Source of the DNA: Pseudomonas sp. DTU_2021_1001937_2_SI_NGA_ILE_001
GTDB lineage: Bacteria > Pseudomonadota > Gammaproteobacteria > Pseudomonadales > Pseudomonadaceae
Length of the DNA stretch: 64,000 bases
Reading direction: 5' to 3'
Assembly (NCBI RefSeq): GCF_032463525.1
Contig: NZ_CP135971.1
Location: forward strand, 1,674,001-1,738,000
In this document: piece by piece, positions 8,432-17,775 of the stretch
Layout of the letters: each line of letters starts with the position of its first letter
Position numbering within the stretch: the first letter of the stretch is position 1
Program-made: the position numbers and the translations under genes
The notes under the pieces: generated by a model
Told to the model about the DNA's origin: nothing
The model's input: only the letters and a program-made list of their open reading frames with translations
The model's database searches: none

Positions 8432-9745
8432 ATGTTCTTCAAATCCAACAGTAAAGAAATCGCTGCCCTGCAACAGGTCATCGAACAGCAGGCCAGCCTG
8501 CTCAAGGCCATCGACCGGTCGATGGCCAGTATCGAGTTCGACCTCAATGGCGTGGTGCTGAGCGCCAATGACAATTTCCTCAAGACCATGGGCTATCGCC
8601 GCGAAGACATCGTCGGCAAACAGCACCGCATGTTCTGCACCCCGGAAGACGGGCGCAGCAGCGAATACGACCGCTTCTGGTCGCGCCTGCGCAGTGGCGA
8701 GTTCGTTTCCTCGACCTTCCGGCGCCTGGCCAGCGATGGGCATACCGTGTGGCTGGAAGCCAGCTACAACCCGGTGCGCGATGCTCAGGGCAAGGTGGTG
8801 AAAGTCATCAAGTATGCCGCCGACGTCACCCAGCAGGTCGAGCAAGCCAACGAAGCACGCAGCAAGCTGGAGGCGATCGACCGTGCCATGGCGGTGATCG
8901 AGTTCAGCCCTGATGGGCATATCCTCAAGGCCAACGCCAACCTGACCCGCACCATGGGCTACAGCGAGGCCGAGCTGGTCGGCAAGCACCATCGCATGCT
9001 GTGCCCGCGGGAAGTGGCCGAAAGTGCCGAATACGCTGACTTCTGGCGGCGTCTGAACAAAGGTGAGTTCTTCAGTGGCCAGTTCCACCGCAGCGGCCGC
9101 AACGGCCAGCCGATCTGGCTGGAAGCGACCTACAACCCGATCTATGACGCCAGTGGCAAGCTGTGGAAAGTCATCAAGTTCGCCTCCGACATCACGCCAC
9201 GGGTCGAACAGCACGAACGTGACGCCAGCAGCGCCGCGCAGGCGTATCACATCTCGGTGGAAACTCGCAAAGTCACCGAACACGGCACCGAAGTGATCCA
9301 GCAGGCGGCCGAGGAAATGCGTCAGATCTCGCTGAACATCGAGGACTCGTCGCGGATCATTACCCAGCTGGGCGCGCGTTCAGAGCAGATCACCGCCATC
9401 GTCAACACCATCCGCAGCATCGCCGAGCAGACCAACCTGCTGGCCCTTAACGCGGCCATCGAGGCCGCCCGTGCTGGCGATCAGGGTCGTGGCTTCGCCG
9501 TGGTGGCCGATGAAGTGCGCCAGCTGGCAGGCCGCACCAGCCGCTCGACAGCGGAGATCTCCGAGATGATCGACATGATCCAGAGCGAAACCCGCCAGGC
9601 CATCGACAGCATGGACAACACGCGCACCACAGCGGTCAAGGGTGTCGACCTGGCCGACCAGGCCGGCTCGGTGATCGTCAAGATCAGCGAAGGCACCAAT
9701 AACGCCGTGGACGCGGTGAAGATGTTCGCCAAGCTGGGCCACTGA
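8432..9745 (+). CDS. soluble PAS-PAS chemoreceptor (BdlA/Aer-like)
   Basis: 437 aa, no membrane segment. Two PAS domains (about 25-135 and 145-260) carry matching motifs: [16 protein letters not shown] and [16 protein letters not shown], then WLEASYNP and WLEATYNP. A short MCP signalling domain follows, with tip [20 protein letters not shown] and [12 protein letters not shown]. This is the architecture of P. aeruginosa BdlA (biofilm dispersion) and of cytoplasmic redox/aerotaxis receptors. The family usually starts MFF, giving ATG 8432. A GTG at 8405 with AGGGA 8 nt upstream is the alternative and would add 9 residues. Orthology to BdlA is not established. Confidence 0.88.
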   Translation: MFFKSNSKEIAALQQVIEQQASLLKAIDRSMASIEFDLNGVVLSANDNFLKTMGYRREDIVGKQHRMFCTPEDGRSSEYDRFWSRLRSGEFVSSTFRRLASDGHTVWLEASYNPVRDAQGKVVKVIKYAADVTQQVEQANEARSKLEAIDRAMAVIEFSPDGHILKANANLTRTMGYSEAELVGKHHRMLCPREVAESAEYADFWRRLNKGEFFSGQFHRSGRNGQPIWLEATYNPIYDASGKLWKVIKFASDITPRVEQHERDASSAAQAYHISVETRKVTEHGTEVIQQAAEEMRQISLNIEDSSRIITQLGARSEQITAIVNTIRSIAEQTNLLALNAAIEAARAGDQGRGFAVVADEVRQLAGRTSRSTAEISEMIDMIQSETRQAIDSMDNTRTTAVKGVDLADQAGSVIVKISEGTNNAVDAVKMFAKLGH

Positions 9746-9757
9746 CCCACGGCCGGC

Positions 9758-10735
9758 TCAGCCGGCCGCGCGGTTCTTCTCGCTGAGGGCCTTGGCACGT
9801 TTCTCCAGCACCAGGTACACCACCACCGCCAGCAGCAACGGCAGCAGGAAATAGATCGCCCGGTAGCCGATCAGCGCGGCCAGCAGTGTGCTCTTGGAGA
9901 ACTGATGGGCCAGCAGGGTGATGAACACGGTTTCCAGCACCCCGAGGCCTGCCGGGATGTGGGTGATGACCCCGGCGATGCTGCTGATCAGCAGCACGCC
10001 GAGAATCGCCGGATAAAACGCCTTTTCCGGTAGCAAGGTGAAGATCACCAGGGCCATCAGCGACCAGTTCAACGCGCCCAGGCCGGCCTGCAGCAGGGCC
10101 TGCCCCAACGAAGGCAGAACGATCTCCTGATCCCGCACCGTCCATGAGCGCCGCCTGGAGAAGCGGCAAGCCAGCAGGTAGGCCGCGCACAGGGCCAGCA
10201 ATCCGAGACCGATCAGGCGTAGAGTCGTCGAGCCGATCGACCACTCAGGCGGCAGTTCCAGAAAACCTGCGGAAAACACCACCCCGGCCAGCAGCATGTA
10301 GCCCAACCAGTTGGTGATCAGGCTCAGGCTGAGAACACGAGTGATGGTCGGCACATCCAGACCCAGCCGTGAGTACAGCCGGTAGCGCAAGGCGATGCCG
10401 CCGACCCAGGAACTGAGGTTGAGGTTGAAGGCGTAGCAGACGAAGGTCACCGGGATCACCTGGGCGATGCTCAGCCGGTGGCGAGTGTAGAAACGCGCGA
10501 GGATATCGAAGCCGCAGTACACCAGGTAACTGGTGGCGGCCACCCCAGCCGCCAGTGCCAGGGTGCTGGCCTTGTAGGAACGCAGGGCCTGCAGTACTTC
10601 CTGCCAGTCGAGGTTCTTGACCAGCAGGAACAGCAACACCGGCACAGCGATGAAGAAGAACAGCTTCAGGCCCCGCTTGGCCCACGTCCAAGAGGGCGAA
10701 TGCCCGTTGCGCTCCGCGGTGCCGGCCTGGCTCAT
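9758..10735 (-). CDS. YbhN-type integral membrane protein (LPG synthase TM family)
   Basis: 325 aa with about eight hydrophobic helices and the conserved segment IPAGLGVLETVFITLL of the UPF0104/lysylphosphatidylglycerol-synthase membrane domain family. It lacks the C-terminal aminoacyl transferase domain of MprF, so it is the YbhN type. It is the last gene of a three-gene operon with clsB and ybhP homologues; its start overlaps the clsB stop (ATGA). The same three genes are linked in E. coli (ybhP-clsB-ybhN). The context suggests a role in phospholipid handling at the inner membrane; the exact function is unknown. Confidence 0.87.
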   Translation of the reverse strand: MSQAGTAERNGHSPSWTWAKRGLKLFFFIAVPVLLFLLVKNLDWQEVLQALRSYKASTLALAAGVAATSYLVYCGFDILARFYTRHRLSIAQVIPVTFVCYAFNLNLSSWVGGIALRYRLYSRLGLDVPTITRVLSLSLITNWLGYMLLAGVVFSAGFLELPPEWSIGSTTLRLIGLGLLALCAAYLLACRFSRRRSWTVRDQEIVLPSLGQALLQAGLGALNWSLMALVIFTLLPEKAFYPAILGVLLISSIAGVITHIPAGLGVLETVFITLLAHQFSKSTLLAALIGYRAIYFLLPLLLAVVVYLVLEKRAKALSEKNRAAG

Positions 10736-11982
10736 GAGGTCTTCTCCTGATTTGACAGCTCGGCAGCCGCCTGCTGTTGATCCTTGATGACGCGGGCTTC
10801 AGGCATCACGTCCTTGGCCCGCAGCGGCTTGAGGCGCATGCCATGTACCGGGAACAGGCCGGCGATGGCCGGGAAATGCCGCAGGAAGTGGAAGCACAGA
10901 AAGATCATCGGTGCCCGCCACCACTGGCCACGTGCCGCGCCCTTGAGGGTGATCGGTACGCTATGGGCGGCGGCCAGACCCAACAGGTGCTCTTGCAGGT
11001 GCTGGTTCAGGCGCGCATCGCGGATGAACAGGTTGGCCTCCAGGTTCAACGCCAGGCTCAGCGGGTCGAGATTGCTGGAACCGACCGTGGACCACTCATG
11101 ATCGATCAGCGCCACCTTGCCGTGCAGCGCGCGCTGCTTGTACTCGTGGATCACCACACCGTCGCGCAGCAGGTAGGTGTAGGTCAGCCGCGAGCAGACG
11201 CGCACGAAGGGCATGTCCGGCTTGCCCTGCAGAATCAGCGTGACCTTCACCCCGCGTCGCGAGGCGTTGCGCAATTCGCGCAGGAAGCGGTAGCTGGGAA
11301 AGAAGTAGGCATTGGCCAGGGTAATCCGCGTATTGGCCTTGCGGATCGCCGCCAGGTACTGCTCTTCGATATCGGTGGTGTGCTGCTGGTTGTCACGCTC
11401 GGCCAGCAGCATGCGCGCACTGCCGGCATGCTCAAGGCGCAACGGCACCGGTTCCAGGCGCCTGCGCACCGCCGGGCTGAGCATGTGCAGGGCGCTGTGA
11501 TGGATATCGGCGATGATCGGCCCACGCACCCGCACCGCGTAGTCCTGCTTGGCAGTCAGGCCGGTGTCGGTCATGTGATCGACGCTGTAGTTGATGCCGC
11601 CGATGAACGCCTGTTCGCCGTCGATCACCACCACCTTGCGATGCAGGCGGCGGAACAGGTTGGTGCGCATGCCCATGAAGCGCGGCTGCGGATCGAACAG
11701 CTGGATCTGTACGCCGGCGTCGATCATCTGCTTGACGAACACCGAGCTGAGATCGCAGGTGCCGTAGTCGTCGACAGTGACCACCACTTGCGCTCCATTG
11801 CCGGCCGCTTCGATCACCGCCTGCTGCAGCCCCTCACCAATGCGATCCTCGAAAATGATGAAGGTCTCGATCAGCACCTGCCGACGGGCGCTGCGGATCG
11901 CTTCGAACACCGCCGCATAGAAGTCTTCGCCATTGATCAGCAACTCCACCGAGTTGCCATCACGCCATATGCCTTGGGTCAC
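10732..11982 (-). CDS. clsB: cardiolipin synthase B (PLD superfamily)
   Basis: 416 aa with two HxK(x)4D phospholipase D motifs: His114-Lys116-Asp121 in [20 protein letters not shown], and His287-Lys289-Asp294 in [20 protein letters not shown]. ClsB makes cardiolipin by phosphatidyl transfer and in E. coli can use phosphatidylethanolamine. No N-terminal membrane helices are present, as in ClsB and unlike ClsA. It sits in the middle of the operon, overlapping both neighbours by 4 bp. Confidence 0.9.
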   Translation of the reverse strand: MTQGIWRDGNSVELLINGEDFYAAVFEAIRSARRQVLIETFIIFEDRIGEGLQQAVIEAAGNGAQVVVTVDDYGTCDLSSVFVKQMIDAGVQIQLFDPQPRFMGMRTNLFRRLHRKVVVIDGEQAFIGGINYSVDHMTDTGLTAKQDYAVRVRGPIIADIHHSALHMLSPAVRRRLEPVPLRLEHAGSARMLLAERDNQQHTTDIEEQYLAAIRKANTRITLANAYFFPSYRFLRELRNASRRGVKVTLILQGKPDMPFVRVCSRLTYTYLLRDGVVIHEYKQRALHGKVALIDHEWSTVGSSNLDPLSLALNLEANLFIRDARLNQHLQEHLLGLAAAHSVPITLKGAARGQWWRAPMIFLCFHFLRHFPAIAGLFPVHGMRLKPLRAKDVMPEARVIKDQQQAAAELSNQEKTS

Positions 11983-12767
11983 AGGCTCACCTCCACGGCC
12001 AGGGGCGCATGGTCGGACAGATGCGACCAGGGCCGATTGGACAACACACGCGGGCGGCGGCTCTGCGCATTGGCCACGTAGATGCGGTCCAGGCGCAGCA
12101 GCGGCCAGCGCGCCGGAAAACTGCGCGCCGCAGCGCCGGTGTGATGCACGAAGACTTCATGCAGGCCGGTGCCTTCGAGCAGCGCATCGGCGCGCAGGCG
12201 CCAGTCGTTGAAGTCGCCGGCGACGATCACCGGCTCCCCCTCGGGCAGACGCCGGACCAGTTGCGCCAGCAGGCGGATCTGCTGTTCGCGGTGCTTCTCG
12301 CGCAGGCCCAGGTGTACACACACGGCATGTACTTCGCCGAACTGCGGCACCTCCAGCACGCAGTGCAGCAGGCCCCGCTCTTCGGTGCCATGAATCGACA
12401 CATCGAGGTTCTCGTGACGCACGATGGGGTATTTGGAGAGCAGCGCGTTGCCGTGGTCGCCTTCCGGATAAACCGCATTGCGGCCATAAGCGAAGCTGCT
12501 CCACATGCTGTCGGCGAGGAACTCGTACTGGGAGATGGTCGGCCAACCCTCGACCCGGCTGGCATGGCGCTGGTGCTCACCATGCACCTCCTGGAGAAAC
12601 ACCACGTCAGCCGACACGCTGCGCACCGCTTCGCGCAGCTCCGGCAGGATGAAACGGCGATTGAAGAAGCCAAAGCCCATATGCATGTTCATGGTCAGTA
12701 CGTTCAGTGAGAGGCTGGCCGATACCGGCTGCCGGGCGCCGACGGGCGGATGGGCACGGGTCAACAA
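11979..12767 (-). CDS. endonuclease/exonuclease/phosphatase family protein (YbhP-like)
   Basis: 262 aa. Motifs of the EEP fold are visible: [16 protein letters not shown] near the N terminus, [12 protein letters not shown] (catalytic Glu), [11 protein letters not shown] (Asp-x-Asn) and [12 protein letters not shown] (terminal Asp-His). It is first in the ybhP-clsB-ybhN operon. I chose a TTG start at 12767: AAGGAG at 12774-12779 lies 6 nt upstream, while the frame further up, although open, has no coding character. TTG 12764 is the near alternative. Substrate unknown; the family hydrolyses phosphodiesters, and linkage to clsB suggests a lipid substrate. Confidence 0.85.
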   Translation of the reverse strand: MLTRAHPPVGARQPVSASLSLNVLTMNMHMGFGFFNRRFILPELREAVRSVSADVVFLQEVHGEHQRHASRVEGWPTISQYEFLADSMWSSFAYGRNAVYPEGDHGNALLSKYPIVRHENLDVSIHGTEERGLLHCVLEVPQFGEVHAVCVHLGLREKHREQQIRLLAQLVRRLPEGEPVIVAGDFNDWRLRADALLEGTGLHEVFVHHTGAAARSFPARWPLLRLDRIYVANAQSRRPRVLSNRPWSHLSDHAPLAVEVSL

Positions 12768-12980
12768 CGCTTGCTCCTTCTGGGACCGGCGGCGGGCCAG
12801 GGACAACCTGCCGTTCAGAGCATATGAAGCCTGCCGGGCCAGGGGGTTCCGTCGCTTGTCGGGCAGCGCCGGTCGCGCCCTGGCGCGGCTGCCGGTGGTC
12901 GTTGCGCACGGAACTTTGCCGTCGCGCAACGATTCACCCGTTGACGGCAAGCCCCATGCTGGACGGCCAGGAGGCCCACC

Positions 12981-13418
12981 ATGAAACCTGTCATTGCACT
13001 GCTTCTGCTGTGCGCCTGCCCACTGGCCCGTGGCGAGGCCTGCGATGTGACGACCCGGCCGGCCAGCGGCCAGGTGCCGGTGGTCCAACCCCACCAGTGC
13101 TACGAGTATCAGGGCATGCCCGAAGGCTCGATCGACTGGTCGTGCAGCAATCAGGACCAGGGCGCCAGCCCCAGCAGCAAACGCAAGGTCGCGCGCTGCC
13201 CACAGGGTGCCGTGGCGTCCTGCTCGGCGACCCTGACCCAGGAGTCGCTGGCCAGTGAACGCTCGGCCAGCCGCGAGCCAGGCCAGGACAGCCCGAACAT
13301 TCCTGATGGCGCGCGGGTGATCACCTGGTACTACGAGGTGCAGCCGCAAGGCCAGACCCAACGTGACTGCGAGCACAATGGCGGGACCTTCACCTTTCCG
13401 GTGCAACCCGGTCCTTAG
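12981..13418 (+). CDS. secreted cysteine-containing hypothetical protein
   Basis: 145 aa with a signal peptide ([18 protein letters not shown], cleavage near residue 18-19). The mature part holds six cysteines (positions 21, 40, 55, 73, 81 and 127), suggesting disulphides in the periplasm, and a pattern [16 protein letters not shown] lies about 8 nt before ATG. I do not recognise the family. Monocistronic, divergent from the ybhP operon. Confidence 0.75.
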   Translation: MKPVIALLLLCACPLARGEACDVTTRPASGQVPVVQPHQCYEYQGMPEGSIDWSCSNQDQGASPSSKRKVARCPQGAVASCSATLTQESLASERSASREPGQDSPNIPDGARVITWYYEVQPQGQTQRDCEHNGGTFTFPVQPGP

Positions 13419-13705
13419 TCCGCGCCCCTGCTCAACAGTCAGCGCCCCCAGGCGCGGGCGGCCAGGGAACGATCTCCCAGGTCTGCGCTCTATCGGCCTG
13501 ACAGCGCCGTCCTCGCTGGTCGGCAGCATGGCGCTACGCGCTGATGAATATTGCCTAGACTCAGCTGAAGCCGTTTGCCCCCTGCGGTAGGCACAAGCCT
13601 TGCTTGGCCTGTGCAACCGCGCGACAAGCGGCTGAAATCCGTCGCATCAGGCAACCTGGTGAAGGATGTCTCGCCGTTCGATCAACCCTGGTTTGGAATC
13701 CTGCT

Positions 13706-14245
13706 GTGGCCATTCTTTCTGCGCATCGCTACACCCTGAAAGCCCGCTGGTTGCACTGGGTCATGGCTGCTCTGGTCGTGCTCGCCTACTGCCTGATCCT
13801 CAGCCGGACCCAGTTCGAGCGGTTCTCGCCTTATCGCGCGATGGTCGTCCAGGGACATTTCATGGTCGGCCTGTTGCTGCTCGGCCTGGCGTTCTTCCGG
13901 GTCGCCGAGCGACGCCGCCACAGCCCCCCACCCATCAACCCGCCATTGCAAGGCAGCTTGCAACGCCTGGCGACCCTGACCCATTACCTGATGTACGCCT
14001 TTCTGTTCGTCCAGCCGGTACTCGGCCTGCTCACCGTCATGGTGGAAAAAGGCGCCTTGCCGATCGTCTTCACCGGCTGGTCGATCCCCTGGCCGCTGCC
14101 GACCTCAGGACGGGTCGCCGAACGCTTCGAAGATTTGCACAAGCTGTTCGGCTCGCTGTTCTACTTCGTCGCCGGTGTGCACATGATCGCGGCGCTCTGG
14201 CATCACTTCATCCGCAAGGACAACACCCTCAAGCGCATGCTGTGA
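13706..14245 (+). CDS. cytochrome b561 family protein
   Basis: About 179 aa, four membrane helices, with His residues in the places used for haem b: RWLHWVMA, VVQGHFMVG, LTHYLMYAFL and GVHMIAALWHHF. These diheme proteins move electrons at the inner membrane (superoxide or quinone oxidoreductases such as CybB). I chose GTG 13706 because the protein then starts just before the first helix, as in the family. Its ribosome site is weak, so a start nearby is possible. Confidence 0.83.
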   Translation: MAILSAHRYTLKARWLHWVMAALVVLAYCLILSRTQFERFSPYRAMVVQGHFMVGLLLLGLAFFRVAERRRHSPPPINPPLQGSLQRLATLTHYLMYAFLFVQPVLGLLTVMVEKGALPIVFTGWSIPWPLPTSGRVAERFEDLHKLFGSLFYFVAGVHMIAALWHHFIRKDNTLKRML

Positions 14246-14342
14246 ACGGCGTCGAATTCTGCTCGACAAGCCTCCGTGCAGGCAGAAGGACAGGCTATGA
14301 TCTGCGCCTGTTTATTTTGCCTACATGATTGAAGGACTTTTC

Positions 14343-16514
14343 ATGCGCACGCGGCTATTGACTACCCTGGCGGTGATCCTGGGTTCGGTTTCCTCCTTCC
14401 AGGCCCAGGCCAGCAGTGACGACTCCTGCTATCCGCGCTGGTCGCTGATCAAGGAAAACCTCGAGGGGTGCAACAACCTGCCGTTCCTCAGCCCCGGCAA
14501 CGACTCCCAGGTCAACCTGCGCTTGCTGCTCGCCGACAAGGGCGCGTTGCCGCTCAATCCGCAACCGCTGCAAGCCGTAGACCTGGACTCGGGCTACGGA
14601 CCTGTGCCCTTCCCGACCTATCGACTGCGCCCAACCGACCAGCCGAGCGCCCCTGAATCCTCCACGCCGGAAAACGCCAGCCTGGCGCGCCTGCAAGCCA
14701 TGGGCCTGGCGCTGCCCGAGCACAGCGCCGGTGACGACTTCCTGCAGGGCGAAGGCAGCCGCTGCCGCAGCAACGACGTCTCCAGCGCCCAGGACTTCAT
14801 CGACCAAGTGCTGGACAGCCCGGACCTGGCAGACAATGAGCGCAAGACCCTGGCCGAGGCGCGCCTGCAGATGCTCGGTGCCTGCAGTTGGGAGCCCGCG
14901 CAGCAGGCCAGCCTGATCCCCGCCAGCCTGCCCTCGCCCGCCGCCCAGGCATTCGCGACCTACCTGCGCGCCGCCGCCGACTTCTATAGCGGTCGCTTCG
15001 ACGAAGCCAGCCAGGGTTTCACTGCACTGGCCGGCAGCTCCCAACCCTGGCTCAAGGAAACCGCGGCATACATGAGCGCGCGCACGCTGCTCAACCAGGC
15101 GCAGCAGGACGCTTTCGACGAATACGGCCAGCTCACCGAAGAAATCGCCGACAAGGCCCTGGCGCAACAGGCCGCTCAGGGGCTGCAGGCCTACCTGTCT
15201 GCCTGGCCACAAGGGACCTATGCAGCTTCGGCCAGGGGCCTGCTGCGCCGGGTTTACTGGCTCAGCGGCGAGGATGAACAACTGACCACCGAGTACATCT
15301 GGCAATTGACCCAGGCCCGCGAAGAACAGCGCAACGTCGACCTCGACGAACTGGTCAACGAGATCGACCTCAAGCTGTTGGGCGCCGGGACTGGCATTCT
15401 TCCCGACCCCATGCTGATGGCCGTCAGCGACCTGCTGATGATGCGTGAACAGAACCAAACGCGCCTGTCGCTGGACGATCTGCAGGCCCAGAAGGCGGTG
15501 TTCGACAGCCAGCCGGCGCTGTTCGACTACTTGCAGGCGGCGCATGCCCTGTACGTGCAGGACGACCCGGCCAAGGCCCTGACCTTGCTGCCCGCGGCCC
15601 CGGCGGCCAACCTCGACTACCTGGGCTTCAGCCAGCAGATGCTGCGTGGCCTGGCCCTGCAGGCCCGGCAGGACTGGAAAGGCGCGCAGCAGACCTGGCT
15701 GGCAATCCTGCCCCAGGCCAATGCGCCCTTGCAGCGCGAACAACTGGAGCTGGCCCTGGCGATGAGCTACGAGCGCGACGAGCAACTGGCGCGGGTGTTC
15801 GCCAGCGACTCGCCGATCCGCTCGCAGCAGGTGCGCAACATCCTCCTCAGCCATGTGGCCGATGCCGAGCTGCTGCGCCAGCAAACTACCCAGGGCATGG
15901 ATGAACAGGAACGCCAGCTGGCGCTGTTCGTGCTGCTGTACAAGGATCTGCTGCGCAGCCGCTACGCGGATTTTGCCGAAGACTTCAAACGCCTGCCCAG
16001 CCCGATGGCCGGCGAGAACCTCGGCCGTGCGCTGGACTACTTCTACTTCAACCAGCAGGCGCCTACCCTGGCGATGTTCCAGTGGCAGGGCGACAAGGCC
16101 GAATCCGGCTATGCCTGCCCCACCATCGCGCAGACCGCCGCCGCACTGCAGGCCGACAGCAAGGATCCCAAGGGGCTGAACTGCCTGGGCGAGTTCATCC
16201 TGCGCAATCGCCTGGACAGCATGTCCCTGGATCAACGCCGCGACGCCGACACCCTGGGCGGCACCGCGCCAGGCTTTACCGGCGAGGTGTATTCACGCCT
16301 GGACGGCTATCGCCAGGTCATCGACAACCCCAAGGCCGGTCGCGACGAGAAAGCCTACGCACTGTTCCGCGCGATCAACTGCTACGCGCCCTCCGGCTAT
16401 AACAGCTGCGGCGGCCAGGAGGTCGAGCCGCCGGTACGCAAGGCCTGGTTCCGCCAACTCAAGACCACCTACGCCAGCACCCAATGGGGCCAGACCCTGC
16501 AGTACTACTGGTGA
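14343..16514 (+). CDS. exported 723-aa protein, helical repeat type
   Basis: Signal peptide MRTRLLTTLAVILGSVSSFQAQA, then a long mainly helical protein with repeated A-x3-L patterns resembling TPR/Sel1 solenoids (for example AFATYLRAAADFYSGRFDEA and QQMLRGLALQARQDWKGAQ). Late cysteines cluster (GYACPTIAQ, LNCLGEF, NCYAPSGYNSCGG). Start at 14343: GAAGGA lies 6 nt upstream; the ATG at 14325 precedes that site and is rejected. The stop overlaps the next gene's GTG, so the two are coupled. Probably periplasmic or outer-membrane associated; function unknown. Confidence 0.82.
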   Translation: MRTRLLTTLAVILGSVSSFQAQASSDDSCYPRWSLIKENLEGCNNLPFLSPGNDSQVNLRLLLADKGALPLNPQPLQAVDLDSGYGPVPFPTYRLRPTDQPSAPESSTPENASLARLQAMGLALPEHSAGDDFLQGEGSRCRSNDVSSAQDFIDQVLDSPDLADNERKTLAEARLQMLGACSWEPAQQASLIPASLPSPAAQAFATYLRAAADFYSGRFDEASQGFTALAGSSQPWLKETAAYMSARTLLNQAQQDAFDEYGQLTEEIADKALAQQAAQGLQAYLSAWPQGTYAASARGLLRRVYWLSGEDEQLTTEYIWQLTQAREEQRNVDLDELVNEIDLKLLGAGTGILPDPMLMAVSDLLMMREQNQTRLSLDDLQAQKAVFDSQPALFDYLQAAHALYVQDDPAKALTLLPAAPAANLDYLGFSQQMLRGLALQARQDWKGAQQTWLAILPQANAPLQREQLELALAMSYERDEQLARVFASDSPIRSQQVRNILLSHVADAELLRQQTTQGMDEQERQLALFVLLYKDLLRSRYADFAEDFKRLPSPMAGENLGRALDYFYFNQQAPTLAMFQWQGDKAESGYACPTIAQTAAALQADSKDPKGLNCLGEFILRNRLDSMSLDQRRDADTLGGTAPGFTGEVYSRLDGYRQVIDNPKAGRDEKAYALFRAINCYAPSGYNSCGGQEVEPPVRKAWFRQLKTTYASTQWGQTLQYYW

Positions 16515-17227
16515 AATCCGTGAGGGCATGGCGCTGGCTGGCGCTGTTCGGCCTGCTCGGCGCCTTGCCGGCAGCCGCAGCGGTAGACGCCCGCCACTAC
16601 GATGCCTTCTGGCTCTGGGCCGGCGTCGAGGGGCAACCGGTGCTCGCCGAGGCCAGGACCCTGTACTTGCTGCAGGGCCAGGTCAGCCAATCGCGACGCA
16701 GCGGCCAGGTCAACTTCATCGCCCAGGGCCCGGCGGTCAGCCGCCTGCCGCAGCCGGAACTGTGGATCGTCTACCGCGCCCACACGTTGCGTTGGCCAGA
16801 TTCGGTGTATCGCCAGTTGTTCGCCCAGGTGCGACGCTGGCGGGCCGCTGGCAACCCGGTTATCGGCATCCAGATCGACTTCGACGCGCGCACCCGCTAC
16901 CTGGACGAATACGTCAGCTTCCTGCGCGACCTGCGCCAGCGCCTGCCCGCCGACTACCGCCTGAGCATCACCGGCCTGCTGGACTGGAGCAGCCACGCCG
17001 ACGCCAACGCCATCGCCGACCTCAAGGGCGTGGTCGACGAAGTGGTGGTACAGACCTACCAGGGCCGCCACAGCATCCCCGACTACGGCGCCTACCTACC
17101 CCGCCTGAGCCGCCTGGGCCTGCCATTCAAGGTGGGCCTGATTCAGGACGGCCATTGGCAGGCCCCCGACTTTCTGAGCGACAGCCCCTGGTTCCGCGGC
17201 TACGTGGTGTTCCTGCAGAACCGCTGA
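16511..17227 (+). CDS. DUF3142 domain protein, exported
   Basis: 238 aa from GTG 16511, which overlaps the preceding stop (GTGA); GTG 16520 is an alternative. Signal-like hydrophobic start (WLALFGLLGALPAAAA), then a TIM-barrel-like pattern: VIGIQIDFDARTRYLDEY, YRLSITGLLDWSSHA, VVDEVVVQTYQGR. This fits DUF3142, whose members look like glycoside-hydrolase barrels. Coupling to the 723-aa exported protein suggests both work on the same periplasmic substrate. Confidence 0.82.
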   Translation: MKSVRAWRWLALFGLLGALPAAAAVDARHYDAFWLWAGVEGQPVLAEARTLYLLQGQVSQSRRSGQVNFIAQGPAVSRLPQPELWIVYRAHTLRWPDSVYRQLFAQVRRWRAAGNPVIGIQIDFDARTRYLDEYVSFLRDLRQRLPADYRLSITGLLDWSSHADANAIADLKGVVDEVVVQTYQGRHSIPDYGAYLPRLSRLGLPFKVGLIQDGHWQAPDFLSDSPWFRGYVVFLQNR

Positions 17228-17247
17228 GCGCCGCCGAGCGCTTTTTT
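17227..17247 (+). terminator. short terminator after the DUF3142 gene
   Basis: AGCGC / GCGCT stem with a 6-nt loop followed by six T residues, directly after the stop at 17227. The stem is short, so strength is uncertain. Confidence 0.45.
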
Positions 17248-17279
17248 CGCTTAAGCGCATGAAAAATCTGAAAAAACAT

Positions 17280-17308
17280 TTGCATAAGAAAAAGCGTTCG
17301 ACTACATT
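17280..17308 (+). promoter_or_regulatory. sigma-70 promoter of tRNA-Ser
   Basis: TTGCAT, 17-bp spacer, TACATT, about 40 bp upstream of the tRNA. The spacing is ideal and both boxes match four or five of six consensus bases. Confidence 0.55.
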
Positions 17309-17346
17309 AGCGCACCTCGACGGACGCAACGTCCGAAACGAGCTAC

Positions 17347-17436
17347 GGTGAGATGTCCGAGTGGTTTAAGGAGCACGCCTGGAAAGTGTGTATACGAGAA
17401 ATCGTATCGAGGGTTCGAATCCCTCTTTCACCGCCA
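17347..17436 (+). tRNA. tRNA-Ser (anticodon GGA)
   Basis: 90-nt class II tRNA. Acceptor GGTGAGA pairs with TTTCACC; the discriminator G and an encoded CCA follow. The anticodon GGA is at 17381-17383, a long variable arm (GTATACGAGAAATCGTAT) is present and the T arm GAGGGTTCGAATCCCTC is perfect. Reads UCC/UCU. Its 3' end is the integration site of the island to the right. Confidence 0.97.
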
Positions 17437-17440
17437 AATT
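17413..17440 (+). repeat. left attachment site (attL) in tRNA-Ser
   Basis: The 28-bp stretch starting GTTCGAATCCCTCTTTCACC, covering the T loop, acceptor 3' strand, CCA and four bases beyond. It is repeated exactly at 23038-23065. The flanking bases differ on both sides (G versus C before, G versus C after), so 28 bp is the full identity. Confidence 0.93.
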
Positions 17441-17450
17441 GAAAAAACGC

Positions 17451-17486
17451 GAAGCCCCTGATTTCATTGAATGAATCAGGGGCTTC
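17451..17486 (+). terminator. terminator after tRNA-Ser, inside the island
   Basis: Perfect 13-bp inverted repeat GAAGCCCCTGATT / AATCAGGGGCTTC, 10-nt loop. Its place just after the tRNA suggests that the island brought a terminator which replaced the original one. Confidence 0.65.
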
Positions 17487-17550
17487 GTGGTTTTCGGCGT
17501 CTTAAAAAGTCCCCCATGGGAACGCCCATGAGAACATTTTGGGAATGGAC

Positions 17551-17742
17551 CTACATCTGTAGGGCGTTTTCCAGCATGCCGATCACGTCCGGACCGTCCT
17601 CGTTGACCCAGATGCCGTAGTGCTTTCGGATCATCTTGCCGTCGGCGAGCCGCTGCAGTTGCCGGTCAAACTCTTCGGCGGCTACTCGGGCATCTGGAGC
17701 GCCATGATTTCCTCGCTGCCAGTCATGCGCCCGGCGTAGCGA
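17551..17742 (-). pseudogene. 3' remnant of a probable phage gene
   Basis: Open frame of 63 codons without a usable start, ending in MIRKHYGIWVNEDGPDVI... and then a stop. The composition (EEFDRQLQRLADGK) looks like real coding sequence, but upstream the frame meets a stop at 17743-17745. It lies next to the baseplate gene remnant on the opposite strand. Identity unknown. Confidence 0.4.
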
Positions 17743-17775
17743 TCAAATGGACGAAATAATCAAGCCTGCTGCGTC

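Noticed and set aside
14355..16235. 626-codon open frame opposite the 723-aa exported protein
   Set aside because: The plus strand has a signal peptide, ribosome site and coupled downstream gene; the minus reading is low complexity.
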